Positions 27,008 to 36,992 of a DNA stretch of 64,000 bases are shown here, one piece after another. The notes beneath the pieces were generated by a model, which saw only the letters and a program-made list of their open reading frames with translations, was not told the DNA's origin and ran no database searches. Position numbers and translations under genes: made by a program. Position 1 is the first letter of the stretch; each line of letters opens with the position of its first letter. The stretch is from an uncultured Microbacterium sp. (lineage in GTDB: Bacteria; Actinomycetota; Actinomycetes; Actinomycetales; Microbacteriaceae), in NCBI RefSeq assembly GCF_947488465.1, contig NZ_CANKZA010000001.1, positions 806,001 through 870,000 on the forward strand. The letters run 5' to 3'.

Positions 27008-27855
27008 ACGGTCGCACCGCGCTGCGATGGAGCGGATACCTGGCATTCGCGGTCGCCTTCGCGATCGCCTGCGCATTCCTGTCGAACTGGCAGTTCAGCC
27101 GCAACTCCTGGCGAGAAGCGCAACTCGAACTGATCGCGGCCAATTATGACGCCGAGCCCGCACCCCTGGCCGATGTCATCCCGGCCGGCGGCGCATTCAA
27201 CGCATCCGACGAGTGGCAGCCGGTGATCTTGGAGGGGAGCTACCTCGCCGATCAGACGCTTCTCGTCCGCAATCGCGCCCACGGCGGAACCAGCGCCTTC
27301 GAGGTGTTGGTTCCCTTCCAGACCGACGATGGCCGCGTGTTCATCGTCGACCGCGGATGGTTGCCGCCCGCGGAGGACTCTCCCGAGCCGGCCGCGATCC
27401 CCGCGCCGCCGAGCGGTGAGAGTACCGTGATCGTGCGGCTGCGCCCGGGCGAGCAGCTTCCCTCCTCGGGGCGCTCTGCTCCCGAGGGTCAGGTCCCCAC
27501 GATCCATCTGCCGCTGATCGGCGAGACGATCGGGACCGATGTCATCGACGACGCGTATGGCCTCATGGTCAGCGAGGATCCCGCTGTCACCCCGACACCA
27601 CAGCCGCTCAGGTCACCTTCCGAAGACCCCGGCCCGTACCTGTCCTATGCGATTCAGTGGATCCTGTTCGCGGTGATGGGATTCGCGTTCATCTGGTACA
27701 TGATCCGCACCGAGATTCGGCACCGCCGAGAGGATGCCGAAGAAGCAGCCGGCGGCGAATCTGCGGCATCCGCCCGTCGCCGTCGCGCGGACGACCGCCG
27801 AGACCGCGACATGCGGGACGAGGATGCCCTCGTCGAAGAGCTCACCGCGCGCTGA
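27004..27855 (+). CDS. SURF1 family cytochrome c oxidase assembly protein
   Basis: A 283-residue membrane protein with an N-terminal helix (YLAFAVAFAIACAFLSNWQF), a SURF1-type external domain (GSYLADQTLLVRNR, FIVDRGWLPP) and a second helix near residue 218 (IQWILFAVMGFAFIWYMI), the standard two-helix layout. SURF1 helps insert heme a into subunit I of aa3 oxidase, fitting with ctaA and ctaB in this window. The C-terminal tail is rich in Arg and Glu. It converges with the ABC-F gene with 12 nt between stops. Confidence 0.92.
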   Translation: MNGRTALRWSGYLAFAVAFAIACAFLSNWQFSRNSWREAQLELIAANYDAEPAPLADVIPAGGAFNASDEWQPVILEGSYLADQTLLVRNRAHGGTSAFEVLVPFQTDDGRVFIVDRGWLPPAEDSPEPAAIPAPPSGESTVIVRLRPGEQLPSSGRSAPEGQVPTIHLPLIGETIGTDVIDDAYGLMVSEDPAVTPTPQPLRSPSEDPGPYLSYAIQWILFAVMGFAFIWYMIRTEIRHRREDAEEAAGGESAASARRRRADDRRDRDMRDEDALVEELTAR

Positions 27856-27867
27856 GCGCCCACAGCA

Positions 27868-29466
<1,599 letters not shown>

Positions 29467-29519
29467 GGCGGACGTCCATTCTGATGTCGTGCGGGATGCG
29501 GCCGAATGGCCAGCGACCC

Positions 29520-29525
29520 AGTCTA
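29520..29525 (-). promoter_or_regulatory. -10 hexamer TAGACT of the ABC-F gene
   Basis: TAGACT on the minus strand, about 53 nt before the GTG start. The only good -10 candidate in the 217-bp divergent gap on this strand. Confidence 0.4.
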
Positions 29526-29631
29526 CCGGTCGGTTCGCGTGCGATCTCCGGCGGCGCGTCTTGTCCCGCGGCCACAGCAGCCGGCGCCATCTTCGGTAGA
29601 CCGCGTCCAACAACTCTCGGAACCCACCCCC

Positions 29632-29637
29632 TAGGCT
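29632..29637 (+). promoter_or_regulatory. -10 hexamer TAGGCT of bioY
   Basis: TAGGCT predicts a leader of about 40 nt ending in AAGGAG before the ATG at 29684. No BirA-like operator was recognised. Confidence 0.4.
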
Positions 29638-29683
29638 GATCCACGACGCCCCGGCCGATCGGCCGCTTCGCCCAAGGAGATGC

Positions 29684-30316
29684 ATGTCCCTCTCTACCAC
29701 CGCCCGCCGCCCTGTTCTGGCCGACCTCATCGTCCGCCCCACCGATCGGGCCCGCGCTCTGGCCCTCGACGCCGCGCTCGTCGTCGCCGGCGCGACATTC
29801 GTCGCCGCGCTCGCCCAGGTCGAGGTGCCGCTCTGGCCCGTGCCGATCACCGGTCAGACCCTTGCGGTCGTCGTCGTCGGCGCCGCCCTCGGTGCTCGTC
29901 GGGGCGCCGCTGCCCTCGTCACGTATCTTCTGGCGGGGCTCGCGGGGCTTCCCGTTTTCGCCGGCTTCACGGGCACGATCGCGGCCGTCGCCAAGCCCAG
30001 CTTCGGCTTCGTCCTCGGCTTCATCGTCGCCGCCTTCGTCGCCGGGTGGTTCGCCGAGCGTGCCTGGGATCGAAAGCCGCTGCTGGCCTTCGTCGGATTC
30101 GTGGCGGCAAGTGCCATCCCGTTCGTGTTCGGCATCCCCTACATGGCGTTCATCCTCAACGTCGTCGGAGGCGGATCGTTCGGGATCAGCGAGATCCTGG
30201 CGTTCGGCCTGTGGCCGTTCGTCGTCGGCGGCCTCATCAAGGCAGCCATCGCCGCGGTCCTGATTCCCGCCGCCTGGGCCGGAGTGCGCGCGGTCGACCG
30301 GAGCAAGAACGCCTGA
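29684..30316 (+). CDS. bioY: BioY, substrate-binding S component of the biotin ECF transporter
   Basis: A 210-residue membrane protein with about six hydrophobic segments and the BioY motifs VPLWPVPITGQTLAVV and LAGLAGLPVFAG. It binds biotin; high-affinity uptake needs BioM and BioN or general ECF subunits, which are not encoded next to it. It may therefore work alone or with a shared energizing module elsewhere. It ends in a hairpin with a T tract. Confidence 0.94.
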   Translation: MSLSTTARRPVLADLIVRPTDRARALALDAALVVAGATFVAALAQVEVPLWPVPITGQTLAVVVVGAALGARRGAAALVTYLLAGLAGLPVFAGFTGTIAAVAKPSFGFVLGFIVAAFVAGWFAERAWDRKPLLAFVGFVAASAIPFVFGIPYMAFILNVVGGGSFGISEILAFGLWPFVVGGLIKAAIAAVLIPAAWAGVRAVDRSKNA

Positions 30317-30333
30317 CCACGCAGAATCTGCTC

Positions 30334-30371
30334 GCCCCGCTCCTCGCACACTGCCAGGGGCGGGGCTTTTT
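30334..30371 (+). terminator. Terminator after bioY
   Basis: GCCCCGC at 30334-30340 pairs with GCGGGGC at 30360-30366, followed by TTTTT. The loop of 19 nt is longer than usual. Confidence 0.6.
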
Positions 30372-30406
30372 CGTGGCGCCCCAACCTTCAGTGTGACTGC
30401 AGTGAA

Positions 30407-30437
30407 TTGGCATCCGATCGCATCAGCGAACTAAAGT
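30407..30437 (+). promoter_or_regulatory. Candidate promoter of the siderophore uptake operon
   Basis: TTGGCA at 30407-30412 resembles a -35 and TAAAGT at 30432-30437 a -10, with a 19-nt spacer, longer than ideal. The -10 lies inside the iron box. Confidence 0.4.
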
Positions 30438-30450
30438 AAGCCTCGCCTTA
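30432..30450 (+). promoter_or_regulatory. DtxR/IdeR-type iron box upstream of the siderophore uptake operon
   Basis: The 19-bp sequence starting TAAAGTAAGCC matches the DtxR/IdeR consensus TWAGGTWAGSCTWACCTWA at 16 of 19 positions by my alignment. It lies 37 nt before the binding-protein ATG and overlaps the predicted -10, so Fe-loaded repressor would block transcription when iron is plentiful. Confidence 0.75.
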
Positions 30451-30486
30451 CTTCAGCACCCCATCTCGCTTCACCGAAGGAATCCC

Positions 30487-31515
30487 GTGTCCCGAATTCG
30501 CACCGCCGCCGCGCTTGCCGCCGGCGCCGCGCTCCTGCTCTCCGGATGCGCCTCGTCCGCCGCCACCGACGGGTCGTCGACCCCGGGCGCGGCCGGCGAC
30601 GCCGCCTTCCCCGTCACGATCACCCACGCGCTCGGCGAGACGACGATCGAGAGCACGCCCGAGCGCGTCGCCACGATCGCCTGGGGCAACCAGGATGTGG
30701 CGCTCGCCCTCGGCGTCGTCCCGGTCGGCATCGACTCGCAGGTCTGGGCCTGGTCGGGAGCTGCCGATCAGGGTGTCTACGAGTGGACGAGCGAGAAGCT
30801 CGACGAGCTCGGCGCCGACATGCCGGTGCTGTTCGATGTCACCGACGGACTCGACTTCGAGGCGATCTCCGACACCACTCCCGACGTCATCCTGGCGGCA
30901 CAGTCCGGACTCACCGCGGAAGATTACGCCACGCTCAGCGACATCGCTCCGGTCGTCGCCTACCCCGAGATCGCCTGGTTCACGCCCTGGCGCGATCAGA
31001 TCACGATCAATGCGCAGGCGCTCGGCCTGAGCGAAGAAGGCGACGCACTCGTCGCCGACCTCGAAACGCAGATCGCCGACGCGACGGCGGATGCCGGCCT
31101 GGAGGGAAAGACCGCCGCGTTCTTCTACGCCAACCCCACCGACCTGTCGACCGTGTCGTTGTACACCGGCGGTGACTCGCGGACCGCATTCCTGAAGGAC
31201 CTCGGGTTCGACCTGCCCCAGGTTGCGATCGACGCCGCCGAGGAGGGCTCCTTCTACCTCGACTTCAGCGCCGAGAACGCAGATCAGCTGGCCGACGTCG
31301 ACGTCATCGTGACCTACGGCGACGACACGCTGCTCGCCGCGATGCAGGCCGACCCGCTGTGGAGCACCCTGCCCGCCGTCCAGAACGGCGCGGTCGTCGC
31401 CGTCGGCGAAGGTGACGCGTTCAGCGCCGCGGTGACGCCCACCGCTCTGTCGATCCCGTGGGTGCTGTCCGACTACGTCTCCGTACTCACGGAAGCCGCA
31501 GCGAAGGTTCAGTGA
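30487..31515 (+). CDS. Fe3+-siderophore ABC transporter substrate-binding lipoprotein
   Basis: A 342-residue lipoprotein with a lipobox LLSGC (Cys21 lipidated) and a FecB/FepB-type periplasmic binding fold: TPERVATIAWGNQDVALALGV and a C-terminal half with DVDVIVTYGDDT. It would capture a ferric siderophore at the membrane surface. The stop overlaps the first permease by a GTGA junction, so the operon starts here. Iron-controlled, as an iron box precedes it. Siderophore identity is not visible; no siderophore synthesis gene is nearby. Confidence 0.94.
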   Translation: MSRIRTAAALAAGAALLLSGCASSAATDGSSTPGAAGDAAFPVTITHALGETTIESTPERVATIAWGNQDVALALGVVPVGIDSQVWAWSGAADQGVYEWTSEKLDELGADMPVLFDVTDGLDFEAISDTTPDVILAAQSGLTAEDYATLSDIAPVVAYPEIAWFTPWRDQITINAQALGLSEEGDALVADLETQIADATADAGLEGKTAAFFYANPTDLSTVSLYTGGDSRTAFLKDLGFDLPQVAIDAAEEGSFYLDFSAENADQLADVDVIVTYGDDTLLAAMQADPLWSTLPAVQNGAVVAVGEGDAFSAAVTPTALSIPWVLSDYVSVLTEAAAKVQ

Positions 31516-32567
31516 CTTCCACCCTTGCCACCGGGCGCCGTGTTTCCGCCTCTCCGGCGGGTGCACGGCGTCACGGCGTGGTTCTGGCCGCCGCGATCCT
31601 CGGCATCCTCGTCTCGGTCGTCCTCTCGCTGTCCTTCGGATCTCGCCCGGTCAGCGGCGCCCAGGTCATCGAGGGGATCTCCTCCTGGCTCCGCGGGGAG
31701 ACACCGACCGACATCGGCGCGCTCGCCGTGCAGAGCCGCATCCCTCGGACGGTCCTCGCGCTCCTCGCCGGCGCGGCGCTCGCACTGTCGGGCGCCCTCA
31801 TGCAGGCGATCACCCGCAATCCTCTCGCCGACCCCGGGATCCTCGGGGTGAACACCGGCGCTGCGTTGGCCGTCGTCGTCGGAATCGCCTTCCTCGGTGT
31901 CTCCAGCGCCCTCGGCTTCCTCGGGCTCGCCCTGATCGGCGCCTTCGTCACGGCGTTCTTCGTCTACTTCGTCGGTTCCGTGGGCCCCGGCGGTACGACA
32001 CCGATCAAACTCGCACTCGCGGGGGCGGCCACCACCGCGGCGCTCGCCTCACTCGTCTCGGCGATCTTGATTCCGCGGCAGGCCGTGATGGATGAGTTCC
32101 GCTACTGGCAGGTCGGCAACGTCGCCCGCGCCGACTGGGAGACGATGGTGGCCATCGTCCCGGTGCTGATCATCGGCATCCTCATCGCGCTCCTGTCCGC
32201 GTCGTCGCTGAACGCCCTCGCGCTCGGCGACGAGGTCGCAGTCGGCCTCGGCGTCCACGTCGGACGCGTGCGCATCATCGCCGCGATCGCCGGCGTCGCC
32301 CTCTGTGCCGCGGTCACTGCTCTCGCGGGACCCATCGGCTTCGTCGGCCTCATGATTCCGCACGCCGTGCGACTGGTCTCCGGCTCCGACCAACGCTGGC
32401 TCCTGCCGCTGTCGGCCCTCGGCGGCGCGATCCTCCTCACCCTCGCCGACACTCTGGGTCGCGTGATCGGCTCGCCCGGCGAAGTCGAAGCCGGCATCAT
32501 CACCGCGTTCCTCGGCGCGCCGGTGCTCATCATCATTGCCCGCCGCACCCGGATGAAGGCGCTCTGA
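31512..32567 (+). CDS. FecCD family iron-siderophore ABC transporter permease
   Basis: A 351-residue membrane protein with about nine to ten helices and the FecCD signatures LAGAALALSGALMQAITRNPLADPGILGVN and GPIGFVGLMIPHAVR in short form. The GTG at 31512 overlaps the lipoprotein stop by 4 nt and is preceded by GAAGG; a longer frame lies inside the previous gene. Its last base is shared with the second permease (TGATG). The pair likely forms a heterodimeric channel. Confidence 0.95.
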   Translation: MTSTLATGRRVSASPAGARRHGVVLAAAILGILVSVVLSLSFGSRPVSGAQVIEGISSWLRGETPTDIGALAVQSRIPRTVLALLAGAALALSGALMQAITRNPLADPGILGVNTGAALAVVVGIAFLGVSSALGFLGLALIGAFVTAFFVYFVGSVGPGGTTPIKLALAGAATTAALASLVSAILIPRQAVMDEFRYWQVGNVARADWETMVAIVPVLIIGILIALLSASSLNALALGDEVAVGLGVHVGRVRIIAAIAGVALCAAVTALAGPIGFVGLMIPHAVRLVSGSDQRWLLPLSALGGAILLTLADTLGRVIGSPGEVEAGIITAFLGAPVLIIIARRTRMKAL

Positions 32568-33631
32568 TGACGACGCTCACCGTCTCTACGGCTCCCGTGC
32601 ATTCCGTCGCGCTCGATCGCGTGCGTGCAGGCCGACGTCACCGCGCCCGCCGCCGCCGCATCGCGCTCGGGGCCATGGCAGCGCTCGTCGTCGTCCTGTT
32701 CTGCGCGATGCTGATGCTCGGCAACACGATCTACCCCGCCTCGGACGTGATCGCCGTCCTCCTCGGCCACCAGGTCCCCGGCGCATCGTTCACGGTCGGG
32801 ACGTTGCGCCTCCCCCGGGCACTCACCGGCATCCTGGCCGGAATCGCCTTCGGCGTGGCCGGAACCACGTTCCAGACGATGCTGCGGAATCCGCTCGCGA
32901 GCCCGGATGTCATCGGCATCACGTCGGGCGCGAGCGCAGCGGCCATTCTGTCCCTCGTCATCCTGCATTGGAACAGCGGCGCCACAATGGCTCTGGCGCT
33001 GGCGGCAGGTATCGCGACCGCGCTCATCATCTACCTCGCCGCGCGCGGCGGAGAATCCACCGGTGGCCGCCTCATCCTCATCGGCATCGGCGTCGGCGCC
33101 ATGCTCGACGCGGTCGTGGCCTATCTCCTCCTCCGCGCGGCCGTCTGGGACCTGTCCGCGGCGGCGCGCTGGATGACCGGCAGCCTCAACGGCGCGCGGA
33201 TGGATGAGCTCTTTCCCCTCGTGATCGCGGTGGCCGTCCTCGTTCCCCTCGTCCTTCTCCTCGGGCGCGACCTCAACACGCTCGAACTCGGCGATGCCTC
33301 AGCGACCGCGCTCGGCGTGTCGGTCGACCGCACGCGGGTCGTCCTGATCGTCTCGGCCGTCGCCCTCGCCTGCATCGCCACAGCGACCACCGGCCCCATC
33401 GCGTTCGTCGCCTTCCTAGCGGGGCCGATCGCCGCACGCATTGTCGGCCCGGGGTCCTCGACCGTCCTGCCCGCCGCCCTCACCGGCGCGTGCCTCGTGC
33501 TGGCCGCAGATCTGCTCGGACAGTTCGCGTTCGACACAAAGTTCCCGGTCGGCGTGATCACCGGCATCCTCGGTGCGCCGTACCTTCTTTACCTGCTCGT
33601 TCGAACCAGCCGCCGCGGAGGATCGTCATGA
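32567..33631 (+). CDS. FecCD family iron-siderophore ABC transporter permease (second subunit)
   Basis: A 354-residue homolog of the preceding permease, with an Arg-rich cytoplasmic N-terminus (RAGRRHRARRRR), RNPLASPDVIGITSGAS and GPIAFVAFLAGPIA. About ten membrane segments. Its start shares one base with the previous stop and its stop overlaps the ATPase ATG by 4 nt, so translation is coupled along the operon. Confidence 0.95.
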   Translation: MTTLTVSTAPVHSVALDRVRAGRRHRARRRRIALGAMAALVVVLFCAMLMLGNTIYPASDVIAVLLGHQVPGASFTVGTLRLPRALTGILAGIAFGVAGTTFQTMLRNPLASPDVIGITSGASAAAILSLVILHWNSGATMALALAAGIATALIIYLAARGGESTGGRLILIGIGVGAMLDAVVAYLLLRAAVWDLSAAARWMTGSLNGARMDELFPLVIAVAVLVPLVLLLGRDLNTLELGDASATALGVSVDRTRVVLIVSAVALACIATATTGPIAFVAFLAGPIAARIVGPGSSTVLPAALTGACLVLAADLLGQFAFDTKFPVGVITGILGAPYLLYLLVRTSRRGGSS

Positions 33632-34482
33632 CCGCCCTGCATTCGCTCCGCACCGAGAATCTCGTCTCGGGATACGGGCGCACGACCATCGTCGACGGGA
33701 TCGATCTGGACATTCCCGCAGGCGGTATCAGCGTGATCGTCGGGGCCAACGCGTGTGGCAAATCGACCCTGTTGAAGACGATCGCGCGCCTCCTTCCCGC
33801 ACAGAGCGGCACGGTACTCATCGACGGCACAGCCATCGGGCAGATCCCGACGAAAGAGCTGGCGCGCACTCTCGGTCTCCTGCCCCAGCAACCGATCGCA
33901 CCCGAGGGCATCGTCGTGGCCGATCTCGTCGGCCGCGGCCGTCATCCGCACCAGAAGCTGTTCCGCGGCTGGACGGCAGACGATGACCGCGCCGTCGCCG
34001 AGGCGTTGCGCGCCACGGGAGTGCTCGACCTGGCCGACAGAGCCGTCGATGAGCTCTCCGGCGGCCAGCGTCAGCGGGTATGGATCGCGATGGCACTCGC
34101 CCAAGAGACCGACATCCTCCTGCTCGATGAGCCGACCACGTTCCTCGATGTCTCGCACCAGATCGAGGTGCTCGATCTCCTCGCCGATCTGAACGCCACC
34201 CAGGGCACCACGATCGTGATGGTGCTCCACGACATCAATCTCGCGGCGCGCTACGCCGACCACCTGTTCGCCCTACGGAGCGGGCGCCTGGTGGCGAGCG
34301 GGCCGCCGACCGAGGTCGTCACGAGCGCCTTGGTGCGCGAGGTGTTCGACCTCGACTCGCTCGTGATCGCCGACCCCGTCTCGGGAACCCCTTTGGTACT
34401 CCCCCGCGGCCGACACCGTGTGCTCCCGGCAGAGCACACCGCCCAGACCTTCGGACAGTCAGGAGAAACCGATGACCGATGA
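33628..34482 (+). CDS. Siderophore ABC transporter ATP-binding protein (FepC/FecE type)
   Basis: A 284-residue ATPase with Walker A GANACGKST at 39-47, signature LSGGQRQRVW, Walker B ILLLDEPTTFLDVSHQIEV and a D-loop/switch (VLHDINLAARY). It powers the two FecCD permeases upstream. ATG at 33628 overlaps the permease stop; the in-frame extension back to 33490 is inside that gene. The end overlaps the next gene by 11 nt. Confidence 0.95.
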   Translation: MTALHSLRTENLVSGYGRTTIVDGIDLDIPAGGISVIVGANACGKSTLLKTIARLLPAQSGTVLIDGTAIGQIPTKELARTLGLLPQQPIAPEGIVVADLVGRGRHPHQKLFRGWTADDDRAVAEALRATGVLDLADRAVDELSGGQRQRVWIAMALAQETDILLLDEPTTFLDVSHQIEVLDLLADLNATQGTTIVMVLHDINLAARYADHLFALRSGRLVASGPPTEVVTSALVREVFDLDSLVIADPVSGTPLVLPRGRHRVLPAEHTAQTFGQSGETDDR

Positions 34483-35380
34483 GCGACCGACCAGCAGGTT
34501 CTTCCGCGCGCAGGTGACCGCGATCACCGACATCACCCCCAGCTTCCGCCGCTTCACCTTCGGCGGCACCAACCTCGCCGACTACGGCGATCCCGGGCTC
34601 GATCAGCGCATCAAGATCGTCTTCCCGACCTCTGCGACATCGATCGACGACATGCCCACCGGCGACGACTGGTGGACGCTGTGGCGCGAGATGGACGAGG
34701 ACCGCCGCCCGCCGTTTCGCACCTATACGACCCGCTACGTCCGACGGGATGCCGGCGAAGTCGACGTCGATATGGTCTCGCACGAGGTCGTGGGGCCGGC
34801 ATCCGCCTGGATCGCGGATGCGCGGATCGGCGACGAGGTACTCATCTTCGCGCCCACCACCGCGCACTCCGGGGTGTCCTACGGCATCGACTTCGTGCCC
34901 CCAGCCCACGTCGACGACCTCCTGCTCGCCGGAGACGAGACGGCGGCACCCGCGATCGCCGTCATCCTCGAGCAACTTCCGCGCGAGGCCCGCGGGGTGG
35001 TCGTGCTGGAAGTCCCCGAGCCCGCCGACGCGGCCTACCTGCCCGCCCACCCCGGGTTCGACTACCGCGTCTCGGCGCGGCATGCCTCGACGCGGCACGC
35101 GCACCTCGTCGGTGCGGTCGAGGATGCCGCAGCAACGCTCGTGCCCGCAGGCCGCGGCGCCGAGGTCGAAGAAATCGACATCGATCACGACATTCTCTGG
35201 GAAGTCCCGCGTACGGCCAAGGGTGGCGCTGCACTCAAGCGGGCGCCCCTCTATGCGTGGCTCGCGGGCGAAGCGAGCGCAATCAAGACGCTCCGCCGCC
35301 ATCTCGTGTCCGGGCTCGGTGTGGACCGCCGCGCGGTCGCCTTCATGGGCTACTGGCGTTTGGGTAAAGCCGAGGTCTAA
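34472..35380 (+). CDS. Siderophore-interacting protein (SIP family FAD-dependent ferric-siderophore reductase)
   Basis: A 302-residue flavoprotein of the SIP/ViuB type. The N-terminal domain has the FRTYTTRYVR segment (FAD-binding RxYT) and the C-terminal half carries LLLAGDETAAPAIAVIL and the family end AFMGYWRLGKAE. It reduces imported ferric siderophore to release Fe2+, completing the uptake operon. AGGAGAAACC precedes the ATG, and the gene overlaps the ATPase by 11 nt. It converges with the MalY gene 6 nt away. Confidence 0.94.
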   Translation: MTDERPTSRFFRAQVTAITDITPSFRRFTFGGTNLADYGDPGLDQRIKIVFPTSATSIDDMPTGDDWWTLWREMDEDRRPPFRTYTTRYVRRDAGEVDVDMVSHEVVGPASAWIADARIGDEVLIFAPTTAHSGVSYGIDFVPPAHVDDLLLAGDETAAPAIAVILEQLPREARGVVVLEVPEPADAAYLPAHPGFDYRVSARHASTRHAHLVGAVEDAAATLVPAGRGAEVEEIDIDHDILWEVPRTAKGGAALKRAPLYAWLAGEASAIKTLRRHLVSGLGVDRRAVAFMGYWRLGKAEV

Positions 35381-35386
35381 GCCCGG

Positions 35387-36547
35387 TCAGGCCCGGGCGA
35401 GGGCGCCGATCCGTGTGATCGCCTCGCGCAAGACATCAGGCGAGCATCCGAAGTTGAGGCGTGCGTAGCCGGCACCTCCCGTGCCGAACTCGGGACCGTG
35501 GTGCAGCGCGACGCGGGCTCCGGCGAGCACCGCGCGCGCGGGATCGTCCCCCCAGCCGTAGGCCGAGAGATCGATCCACGCCAGGAACCCGGCCTCCGGA
35601 ATCGCGAAGCGCGCGAGCGGGAGGTGTTCGGCGACGAGCTCGGCCAGCAGCATCCGATTCTCGTCCAACCGCGCCAGTAAGGCGTCGAGCCATGCGTCGG
35701 ATGCCTCGTCGAACGCGGCGACGGCAGCGATCGCCCCGAACAAACCCGTGCGCCATTCGACCTCGCGCGGCAGCGATCGCACGACCGCCGTGGTCGCATC
35801 GGCGCCGGTGAGGATCAGCGCGCATTTCAGGCCCGCGAGATTGAATGCCTTCGAGGCACTCGTGACGGCATACCCGACGCCGGCAGCCGTCGCCGACACC
35901 GCCAGGAACGGGGTGAACCCGCTGCCGGGCTGCGCGAGCGGCGCATGGATCTCATCGCTGATCACGACCGCGCCGTGCCGCGCCGCGATCTCGGCGAGAG
36001 CAGCCAGGCTCTCCTTCGCGTGTGCGGTTCCGGTCGGGTTGTGCGGGTTGCACAACAGCACAGCACGGGCGCCGGCTGCCAGTGCGGCCTCGATTCCGTC
36101 GAGGTCGAGCACCCAGCCATCGTCGGACGCGAGCAACGGCACCTCCTGCGGCACACCGCCTGCTTCTTCGATGCAGAAGAAGAACGGCGGGTACACGGGG
36201 GGCGTGATCACCACCCGATCGCCGGGCGCCACGGTGGCGCGGAGTAGCTCGACGACGCCCATCATCACGTCGCCCGTCCACGCCACCCGCTTCGGCTCGA
36301 GCTCCCAGCCGAATCGGCGGCGCGCAAAGCCGACGTAGGCCGCGCGGAGCCCCGGGTCCGGCGGTGTGTATCCGGTGTCGCCGATCTCCACCGCATCGGA
36401 CAGCGCCGCACGAATGGGCTCCGCCAGCGGGAAGTCCGTCTCGGCGACGAACAGGGGCAGCACGTCCTCAGGGAACGTGCGCCACTTCGTGCTCGAGCGT
36501 CGACGAAGCGCCTCCAACGGCAGTGCATCCAGCGGGGTGATCGTCAC
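35387..36547 (-). CDS. MalY/PatB-type aminotransferase class I/II (probable cystathionine beta-lyase / C-S lyase)
   Basis: A 386-residue fold-type I PLP enzyme. The PLP-binding lysine is Lys233 in SASKAFNLAGLKCA, with NPHNPTG at 167-173 and SDEIH at 197-201. The YTPPDPGLR and PVYPPFFFCIEEAGG segments point to the MalY/PatB C-S beta-lyase group rather than aspartate aminotransferase. It may release sulfur from cystathionine or cysteine. It lies next to the suf operon on the same strand but a hairpin and its own -10 element separate them. GTG start. Confidence 0.88.
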   Translation of the reverse strand: MTITPLDALPLEALRRRSSTKWRTFPEDVLPLFVAETDFPLAEPIRAALSDAVEIGDTGYTPPDPGLRAAYVGFARRRFGWELEPKRVAWTGDVMMGVVELLRATVAPGDRVVITPPVYPPFFFCIEEAGGVPQEVPLLASDDGWVLDLDGIEAALAAGARAVLLCNPHNPTGTAHAKESLAALAEIAARHGAVVISDEIHAPLAQPGSGFTPFLAVSATAAGVGYAVTSASKAFNLAGLKCALILTGADATTAVVRSLPREVEWRTGLFGAIAAVAAFDEASDAWLDALLARLDENRMLLAELVAEHLPLARFAIPEAGFLAWIDLSAYGWGDDPARAVLAGARVALHHGPEFGTGGAGYARLNFGCSPDVLREAITRIGALARA

Positions 36548-36553
36548 CTGACG

Positions 36554-36559
36554 AGCCTA
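36554..36559 (-). promoter_or_regulatory. -10 hexamer TAGGCT, probable leaderless promoter of the MalY gene
   Basis: TAGGCT then 6 nt (CGTCAG) and GTG at 36547 on the minus strand. Confidence 0.55.
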
Positions 36560-36602
36560 GCGCCGAGGTGTCGATACGCGACGCTCCACGCCGCTACTCA
36601 CC

Positions 36603-36656
36603 CTGAGTCGCAGACGCATCAACGCCGCTGCGCGGCATTGCTCCGTCTCGACTCAG
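36603..36656 (-). terminator. Hairpin at the end of the suf operon
   Basis: CTGAGTCG (36603-36610) pairs with CGACTCAG (36649-36656) and AGACG with CGTCT inside it, with one bulged base. It overlaps the sufT stop codon region and ends the suf transcript before the MalY gene. Confidence 0.5.
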
Positions 36657-36982
36657 ATGGCGAAGCCGAGGGCCCGCATCATGTCGCGCCCGTCGTCGGT
36701 GATGCGCTCGGCGCCCCACGGCGGCATCCACACCCAATTGATGCGGAACCGGTCCACGACGTCGTCGAGGGCCTGCGCGGTCTGCTCTTCGAGCACGTCG
36801 GTCAGCGGGCACCCGGCCGAGGTCAGCGTCATATGGATGACGAGGGCGTCGTTCTCCTGGTCCCAACTGAGGTCGTAGATCAGACCGAGATCGACGACGT
36901 TGATGCCGAGCTCGGGGTCCATGACCTCTTTGAGCGCCTCGGTGACGTCGTCGTACTTCTCCGGGCTGAGCGTGTCCGTCAT
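36653..36982 (-). CDS. sufT: Metal-sulfur cluster assembly factor (SufT / MIP18-like, DUF59)
   Basis: A 109-residue protein with VMDPELGINVVDLGLIYDL, TLTSAGCPLTDVLEEQ (the conserved Cys) and WVWMPPWGAERIT, the SufT/PaaD pattern. SufT helps iron-sulfur cluster maturation. I choose ATG at 36982 because the longer frame runs into sufC; only 10 nt separate it from the sufC stop. The gene ends the suf operon. Confidence 0.93.
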   Translation of the reverse strand: MTDTLSPEKYDDVTEALKEVMDPELGINVVDLGLIYDLSWDQENDALVIHMTLTSAGCPLTDVLEEQTAQALDDVVDRFRINWVWMPPWGAERITDDGRDMMRALGFAI

Positions 36983-36992
36983 GACGTCGATC

